Below, piece after piece: positions 1-6,031 of a DNA stretch of 6,031 nt. The DNA comes from Terriglobia bacterium (GTDB lineage: Bacteria > Acidobacteriota > Terriglobia > UBA7540). How positions within the stretch are numbered: position 1 is the first letter of the stretch; each line of letters begins with the position of its first letter. The stretch covers positions 1-6,031 of the forward strand of contig JASIKV010000016.1 in assembly GCA_030049455.1 (NCBI GenBank). Direction: 5' to 3'. The notes beneath the pieces were generated by a model. The model ran no database searches and had not been told where the DNA came from. It worked only from the letters and a program-made list of their open reading frames with translations. The translations under genes and the position numbers were made by a program.

Positions 1-2114
<2,114 letters not shown>

Positions 2115-3122
2115 ATGATCGACCTGACGACTCGATACCTTGGCTTGACTTTGAAGAACCCGCTCGTCGTCTCCGCATCGCCGCTTTCGGAAGATTTGGG
2201 CAATATCCGGCGGATGGAAGATTCCGGCGCCGCGGCAGTTGTGCTTCCATCGCTCTTTGAGGAGCAGATTCGCGTGGAAGGCAGCGTCCTTGACCGCTTC
2301 CTCTCACAGGGTACGGAGAGTTTTGCCGAGTCGCTGACGTATATTCCCGAGGCAGGGTACAACCTGGGTCCCGAAGGATACCTTGAACGCCTGTGCCGCG
2401 CGAAGCACGCCGTGGGCATTCCCATCATCGGCAGCCTGAACGGGAGTTCGACGGGGGGTTGGGTACATTACGCGAGAAAGATCGAAGAAGCAGGCGCGGA
2501 TGCCTTGGAATTGAACATCTATTTGATCCCCGGCAACTTCGATGTGACCGCTGCGCAAGTGGAACAAACCTACGTGGACTTGGTCGCGGAGGTCAGAGCC
2601 AGCACGCGGATTCCCGTGGCGGTGAAGATCGGCCCCTACTTCAGCTCCTTGCCCAACACGGCTCGGCGCCTGAGCCATGTGGGGGCCGGGGCGCTTGTGC
2701 TGTTCAATCGCTTTTATCAGCCGGATTTTGACCTGGAAAATCTCGAAGTGATTCCGAACCTTATTCTAAGCACGCCCCATGAGCTTCTGCTCCGCCTCAA
2801 CTGGGTGGCGGTGCTCTTTGGAAAAATCCAGGCGGACCTGGCCGTCACCGGCGGCGTGCACACGGCGCTGGACGTGCTGAAATCCATGATGGCCGGAGCA
2901 CGCGTGGCCATGATGACTTCGGCGCTGCTTCGTAATGGCATCGGCCATCTCGCCAACGTGCGCCGCGAGCTTCTGCAATGGATGGAGGAGCACGAATACG
3001 AGTCCATCCAGCAGATGCAGGGCAGCATGAGCCAGCGCTCCGTGCCCGACCCCTCCGCCTTCCAACGCGCCAACTACGTCAAGGTGCTGAGTTCATATTC
3101 CCTGCGTAAAGACGCGGCTTAG
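2115..3122 (+). CDS. Dihydroorotate-dehydrogenase-like FMN-barrel protein paired with nifJ
   Basis: This 335-residue protein has the fold signature of the dihydroorotate dehydrogenase family, a TIM barrel that binds FMN. The opening MIDLTTRYLGLTLKNPLVVSASP is the family N-terminus. The stretch EEAGADALELN (124-134), the Lys-containing strand VAVKIGPYF (168-176), FNR (197-199), TGGV (245-248) and the glycine-led segment GARVAMMTSALL (261-272) follow the family order. The loop after ELN reads IYLIP, where true class 1 enzymes have a Ser-Cys-Pro-Asn type loop with the catalytic base. That loop is therefore changed and orotate synthesis is unlikely. The ATG directly follows the nifJ stop, with a strong ribosome binding site, so the two are very probably co-translated. 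I infer a flavin redox protein working with pyruvate:ferredoxin oxidoreductase; the actual reaction is unknown. Annotation as pyrD would be misleading. Confidence 0.9.
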   Translation: MIDLTTRYLGLTLKNPLVVSASPLSEDLGNIRRMEDSGAAAVVLPSLFEEQIRVEGSVLDRFLSQGTESFAESLTYIPEAGYNLGPEGYLERLCRAKHAVGIPIIGSLNGSSTGGWVHYARKIEEAGADALELNIYLIPGNFDVTAAQVEQTYVDLVAEVRASTRIPVAVKIGPYFSSLPNTARRLSHVGAGALVLFNRFYQPDFDLENLEVIPNLILSTPHELLLRLNWVAVLFGKIQADLAVTGGVHTALDVLKSMMAGARVAMMTSALLRNGIGHLANVRRELLQWMEEHEYESIQQMQGSMSQRSVPDPSAFQRANYVKVLSSYSLRKDAA

Positions 3123-3141
3123 ACTCTCTGGCGTAATAATC

Positions 3142-3170
3142 TTGCCCACTGCCACTCCCGACGATAGAAT
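3142..3170 (+). promoter_or_regulatory. Predicted sigma-70-type promoter of dapD
   Basis: TTGCCC (3142-3147), a 17-base spacer and TAGAAT (3165-3170) match the -35 and -10 boxes at 4/6 and 5/6 positions. Transcription would start near 3177, after the flavoprotein stop and before the preferred dapD start at 3229. This makes dapD its own transcription unit. Confidence 0.55.
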
Positions 3171-3228
3171 GCCTCCTGTTGCATCAAGGATGCGGCTCGT
3201 CCAATTCAAGTGCACACATTTTGAATCC

Positions 3229-4065
3229 ATGACCCTGCAATCCCTGATCGAAGAAATGTTTTCAAAGCAAGCTCAGGAACTCGGCGAGGATGGTTTTCGC
3301 ATCTTCGACGAATTCAAAAGCGCTTTAAACGCTGGAAATGCTCGCGCGGCGGAGCCGGACGCGAGCTCACCCTCGGGCTGGCGCGTCAACGGTTGGGTGA
3401 AGAAGGGAATCCTTCTGGGGTTCCGGCTGGGGCGCGTGGTTTCCTTTCCTCCCGCAGAATTTCAATTTCGAGACAAGCATACCTATCCCTTGAAGCAACT
3501 CCCCGAGGGTCAGAACATCCGCGTGGTTCCGGGTGGGTCATCGATTCGCGACGGCTGCTACATCGGCAAGAATGTCACCTGCATGCCGCCGATGTACGTC
3601 AACGTGGGCGCCTATGTGGACGAAGGCACGATGGTTGATTCGCACGCGCTTGTGGGTTCGTGCGCGCAGATCGGCAGGCGTGTTCACATCAGTGCGGCGG
3701 CGCAAATCGGCGGCGTGCTCGAGCCGATTGGCGCGCTGCCCGTGATTATTGAAGACGACGCATTGGTGGGCGGCAACTGCGGCGTGTACGAAGGCGCCAT
3801 CGTGGGCCAGGGCGCGGTGCTGGCCGCTGGAACGATTATTACCGGCTCCACGCCCGTGTACGATCTGGTTCGTGATACGGTGCATCGCCGGCAAGGTGAC
3901 GCCCCGCTCAAAATCCCCCCAGGCGCAGTGGTCGTCCCCGGCGCGCGCGCCGTTACGCAAGGCCGCGGGAAGGACCAGGGAATCTCTCTCTACACTCCCG
4001 TCATCATTAAATACCGCGATGAGAAAACCGATCAGGCGGTGCGGCTCGAAGATTTGCTTCGGTAA
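3229..4065 (+). CDS. dapD: 2,3,4,5-tetrahydropyridine-2,6-dicarboxylate N-succinyltransferase
   Basis: DapD transfers succinate from succinyl-CoA to tetrahydrodipicolinate in the succinylase branch of diaminopimelate and lysine synthesis, in the cytoplasm, usually as a trimer. The 278-residue product has the helical N-terminal domain (MTLQSLIEEMF, then GWRVNGWVKKGILLGFRLG). A left-handed beta-helix of hexapeptide repeats follows from about residue 95 to 240, including VNVGAYVDEGTMVDSHALVGSCAQIG, of which the Asp at residue 137 matches the known catalytic Asp. The end, SLYTPVIIKYRDEKTD, is typical. I chose ATG 3229 because MTLQSLIEEMF aligns with the usual family start and gives the usual length (E. 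coli 274). In-frame starts at 3142 (TTG), 3169 and 3190 are possible. The first two lie inside the predicted promoter; 3190 (291 residues) remains an alternative, as no start has a clear ribosome binding site. The Glu of the E. coli 'SEVVEG' segment is replaced here by 'CGVYEG'. Confidence 0.93.
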   Translation: MTLQSLIEEMFSKQAQELGEDGFRIFDEFKSALNAGNARAAEPDASSPSGWRVNGWVKKGILLGFRLGRVVSFPPAEFQFRDKHTYPLKQLPEGQNIRVVPGGSSIRDGCYIGKNVTCMPPMYVNVGAYVDEGTMVDSHALVGSCAQIGRRVHISAAAQIGGVLEPIGALPVIIEDDALVGGNCGVYEGAIVGQGAVLAAGTIITGSTPVYDLVRDTVHRRQGDAPLKIPPGAVVVPGARAVTQGRGKDQGISLYTPVIIKYRDEKTDQAVRLEDLLR

Positions 4066-4104
4066 TGTCCTGGCTATGGCCAAAAACAAATCCCGGCCAG
4101 AATT

Positions 4105-4133
4105 TTGACTTCAAGCCCTCCACCGCCTACAAT
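4105..4133 (+). promoter_or_regulatory. Predicted sigma-70-type promoter of the ATP-grasp/SET gene
   Basis: TTGACT (4105-4110), a 17-base spacer and TACAAT (4128-4133) match the consensus at 5/6 in each box. It is the strongest promoter in the window. Transcription would start near 4140, leaving a leader of about 30 bases before ATG 4172. No clear Shine-Dalgarno sequence is seen in this leader. Confidence 0.65.
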
Positions 4134-4171
4134 GATTCCGCCCACGCGGATTTCGCGCATAACGCATACCC

Positions 4172-5689
4172 ATGAAAATCGCGATTCTGCACCCTTCTTA
4201 CGAAGGCTCGAACGAGCCCTTTAGCGAGCTTGACCCGCCCTGCGATCCTTCGCGGTTTCTCCCCGACTGTGAATGCGTTGACTTCCAAATCAAAAAGGCT
4301 ACGGCGGTGAAGCAGATTATTCAAGTGGCGCGCCAGGGGTTTGACGCGGTCATCAACCTCTGTGATGGCGCCTGGGACCAGGACACCGCAGGAATCGAAG
4401 TGGTTCAGGCTCTTGAACGGCTGAACGTAGCGTTCACGGGAGCGGGTTCGGCGTTTTACGATCCTTCGCGTGAGGCCATGAAGATGGCGTGCCATGCGGC
4501 GAGCGTGCAATTTCCCGCTTACGTCATGGCTCGCCAGGTGTCCGATGCGGAGCGTGCCCTCGCAGAGTTGCGCTTTCCCATGCTCGTGAAACACCCTCAC
4601 GGATATGCCAGTGCCGGGCTCTTCCGCCACTCACTTGTGACCGATGCCGGGGCGCTGCGGCAGGAAGTGAATCGCACCATCGCCGAATACGGCGCCGCGC
4701 TGATTGAAGAATTTATCGAAGGGCGCGAGTTCACGGCGCTGGTGACTGAGGCGAGGAACGCGGATGAGGATTGCTGGGTGCTCGAACCCGTGGAGTTTAT
4801 TTTCCCTCCCGGTGAATCCTTCAAGCACTTCGACCTGAAGTGGAAAGATTACGAATTGATGGAGGCGCGAAAGGTTCTTGATTCGGGCCTGGCGACGCGG
4901 CTGCGGGAATTGGCGGGTCTGACCTTCACGGCGTTGAACGGCTCGGGTTACGGGCGATGCGACATCCGAATGGACGGCGCCGGAACCCTCTTCCTGCTCG
5001 AAATCAATCCCAATTGCGAGGTGTTTTGTCCGGAGGGCCAGTTCGGCAGCTCAGATTTCATTCTCGCGAACGATCCCGCAGGGCATCAGGGATTCCTGAA
5101 GCATCTGCTGATGTGCGCCCGGCGGCGCCGCGACCGCGGGCTGCGCGCGTGGGAACTGCGGTTCAAACGCGGAAACGGCTTTGGGCTCTTCGCGCGTCGC
5201 GCGATTCGCGCCGGCGAGGTTGTCGAGCATTACGAAGGCCGGGCCCAGACGCTCGTCTCGCGAGAATACGTTGAGCGCAACTGGCGCGGGCTGCAGCGGC
5301 AATGGTTTGATCAATATGCCTGGCCGATGACGGCGGAAGTATACGCACTGTGGAGCGAGAATCCCGACGATTGGCGTCCCATCAATCATTCATGCGATCC
5401 GAACACGTGGCTGGAAGGATTGGATCTCGCCGCGCGCCGCGAAATTCCCGAGGGCGAGGAATTGACCGTTGACTACGCCACGTTCTGTGGGCCGTCGATG
5501 GCGGAGTTCGAGTGCCACTGCGGCGCCAAGGACTGTCGCGGCACGATTCGGGGCAGCGATTTCCTGCTGCCGGAAATTCGCCGGCGTTATTCGGGGCACG
5601 TTTCAGATTTTTTACGCGCCGAGTATCTCCGCCGGGATTCGCAGGTTGGAGGAGCAACCGGCAGGAGCGGCGCCGAGTCTTCCAAGTAA
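4172..5689 (+). CDS. ATP-grasp (D-Ala-D-Ala ligase-like) domain fused to a SET-domain lysine methyltransferase
   Basis: This 505-residue protein has two enzyme domains in one uninterrupted frame. Residues 1-315 resemble D-alanine-D-alanine ligases: an N-terminal lobe (INLCDGAWDQDTAGIEVVQAL, 61-81), the ATP-binding Lys140 in PMLVKHPHG, EEFIEGREFTALV (179-191), and the metal-binding end GRCDIRMDG...LLEINPNC with Asp264, Glu277 and Asn279. The N-terminal substrate loop (LHPSYEGSNEPFSE) differs from the ligase motif, so the amino acid substrates are probably not two D-alanines. After an Arg-rich linker (316-326) comes a SET domain: RGNGFGLF (333-340), YEG (354-356), NHSCDPN (405-411), EELTVDY (429-435) with the catalytic Tyr435, and a post-SET CHCGAKDC (448-455). 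Cys408, 448, 450 and 455 can form the usual zinc site. It would use ATP to form an amide bond and S-adenosylmethionine to methylate a lysine or amine. There is no signal peptide or membrane segment. Domain calls are strong; the role is unknown. Confidence 0.92.
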   Translation: MKIAILHPSYEGSNEPFSELDPPCDPSRFLPDCECVDFQIKKATAVKQIIQVARQGFDAVINLCDGAWDQDTAGIEVVQALERLNVAFTGAGSAFYDPSREAMKMACHAASVQFPAYVMARQVSDAERALAELRFPMLVKHPHGYASAGLFRHSLVTDAGALRQEVNRTIAEYGAALIEEFIEGREFTALVTEARNADEDCWVLEPVEFIFPPGESFKHFDLKWKDYELMEARKVLDSGLATRLRELAGLTFTALNGSGYGRCDIRMDGAGTLFLLEINPNCEVFCPEGQFGSSDFILANDPAGHQGFLKHLLMCARRRRDRGLRAWELRFKRGNGFGLFARRAIRAGEVVEHYEGRAQTLVSREYVERNWRGLQRQWFDQYAWPMTAEVYALWSENPDDWRPINHSCDPNTWLEGLDLAARREIPEGEELTVDYATFCGPSMAEFECHCGAKDCRGTIRGSDFLLPEIRRRYSGHVSDFLRAEYLRRDSQVGGATGRSGAESSK

Positions 5690-5709
5690 GCATCGGTATT
5701 TGGCGCCGT

Positions 5710-5723
5710 GACTGCAGTCGACT
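5710..5723. repeat. Two overlapping short palindromes between the ATP-grasp/SET gene and ilvC
   Basis: GACTGCAGTC (5710-5719) and AGTCGACT (5716-5723) are each perfect palindromes that share four bases, so GACT/AGTC alternates three times. They lie about 80 bases before the ilvC -35 box and 20 bases after the upstream stop codon. There is no T-tract, so this is not a normal intrinsic terminator. A protein binding site is possible, but chance is not excluded. Confidence 0.3.
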
Positions 5724-5804
5724 ACTTAATGCCCCCACCCATTCACACCTTCAAAGCTCCATTTCAATGGTTCGTCATGCAGCTACTTACACCCTTTGGC
5801 TAAT

Positions 5805-5836
5805 TTGCCCAGCGCCCGGCGAACTTCGTATATAAT
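5805..5836 (+). promoter_or_regulatory. Predicted promoter of ilvC
   Basis: TTGCCC (5805-5810) precedes the A/T-rich TATATAAT (5829-5836). The spacer is 18 bases to TATATA (5829-5834) or 20 to the perfect TATAAT (5831-5836). Transcription would start near 5842 and leave a leader of about 35 bases, too short for a T-box or attenuator. Confidence 0.55.
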
Positions 5837-5861
5837 TCTTATTTCTGAACTCAACACCAAA

Positions 5862-5867
5862 GAAGGA
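5862..5867 (+). promoter_or_regulatory. Ribosome binding site of ilvC
   Basis: GAAGGA ends 9 bases before ATG 5877 and fixes the ilvC start. With the nifJ/flavoprotein site it is one of only two clear Shine-Dalgarno sequences here; dapD and the ATP-grasp/SET gene lack one. Confidence 0.7.
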
Positions 5868-5876
5868 TGAGAGACT

Positions 5877-6031
5877 ATGGCAAAAGTTTACTACGAGCAG
5901 GACGGAGACTTGAAAAACCTGGCGGGGAAGACCGTGGGCATCATCGGTTACGGAAGCCAGGGGCACGCGCATGCGCTGAATCTGCGTGACAGCGGAGTGA
6001 AGGTGATCGTGGGGCTCGCGCCGAACAGCCC
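5877..6031 (+). CDS. ilvC: Ketol-acid reductoisomerase, N-terminal 51 residues, cut by window end
   Basis: IlvC converts acetolactate and acetohydroxybutyrate to the dihydroxy acids of valine, leucine and isoleucine synthesis, using NAD(P)H and magnesium. The visible residues begin MAKVYYEQDGDLKNLAGK and continue with VGIIGYGSQGHAHALNLRDSG, the highly conserved Rossmann dinucleotide-binding start of class I enzymes. The glycine motif GYGSQG is coded at 5946-5963. The start at 5877 is set by the ribosome binding site and matches the family start exactly. The substrate and metal residues lie beyond the window edge. The strand after the Rossmann helix reads VIVGLAPNS, where many relatives have an Arg in the cofactor-phosphate loop. 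No ilvB or ilvN is adjacent upstream, and the gene has its own promoter. Confidence 0.95.
   Translation, partial: MAKVYYEQDGDLKNLAGKTVGIIGYGSQGHAHALNLRDSGVKVIVGLAPNS

Noticed and set aside
3538..4089. 183-codon open frame on the - strand opposite dapD
   Set aside because: It lies almost wholly over the conserved dapD hexapeptide-repeat region, has no recognisable domain and is explained by GC-rich codon use.
4067..4106. Possible terminator after dapD: CTGGC ... GCCAG followed by AATTTT
   Set aside because: The stem is only 5 base pairs with a loop of about 20 bases, and the T-run overlaps the -35 region of the next promoter. It is too weak to call.
4172..5689. The ATP-grasp/SET gene as an assembly artefact joining two genes
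   Set aside because: The frame is continuous, base composition does not shift at the junction, and the linker between the domains is a plausible Arg-rich hinge with no remnant start site.
5837..5876. T-box or leader-peptide attenuator before ilvC
   Set aside because: The leader after the predicted transcription start is only about 35 bases, with no room for antiterminator structures and no codon run for Val, Leu or Ile.

Overview
The window is GC-rich bacterial DNA, densely packed with five genes, all on the + strand. From left to right they are: the C-terminal part of a pyruvate:ferredoxin oxidoreductase (nifJ), a dihydroorotate-dehydrogenase-like flavoprotein, dapD, an unusual fusion of a D-Ala-D-Ala-ligase-like ATP-grasp domain to a SET domain, and the first 51 codons of ilvC. 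I see no RNA genes, mobile elements, CRISPR arrays or long repeats. The organism looks like a free-living bacterium with a diaminopimelate/lysine pathway and at least a facultatively anaerobic, ferredoxin-based pyruvate metabolism. Acidobacteriota or a related GC-rich Gram-negative phylum is my best guess from codon style and gene content; the sequence alone does not prove it.

Region 1-3122 is one transcription unit that enters from the left. nifJ and the flavoprotein gene abut exactly: the TAA of one is followed directly by the ATG of the other, and the ribosome binding site lies inside the nifJ end. The flavoprotein keeps the FMN-barrel skeleton of dihydroorotate dehydrogenases. It has lost the catalytic Cys/Ser loop, so it probably does not make orotate; its pairing with nifJ suggests a redox role linked to pyruvate oxidation.

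Region 3123-5689 holds dapD and the ATP-grasp/SET gene. Each is preceded by a good sigma-70-type promoter with a 17-base spacer (3142-3170 and 4105-4133), so they look separately transcribed. The dapD promoter also argues that the most upstream in-frame start (a TTG that is itself the -35 box) is not used. The ATP-grasp/SET protein is the most interesting object here. Both halves keep their metal-, nucleotide- and cofactor-binding motifs, which implies a two-activity enzyme: ATP-dependent amide/peptide ligation plus S-adenosylmethionine-dependent lysine methylation. Its substrates are unknown.

Region 5690-6031 has a 187-base intergenic stretch with overlapping short palindromes, a promoter (5805-5836), a strong ribosome binding site and the start of ilvC (branched-chain amino acid synthesis), cut by the window edge. 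Apart from the fusion protein and the flavoprotein, the content is ordinary central and amino acid metabolism.
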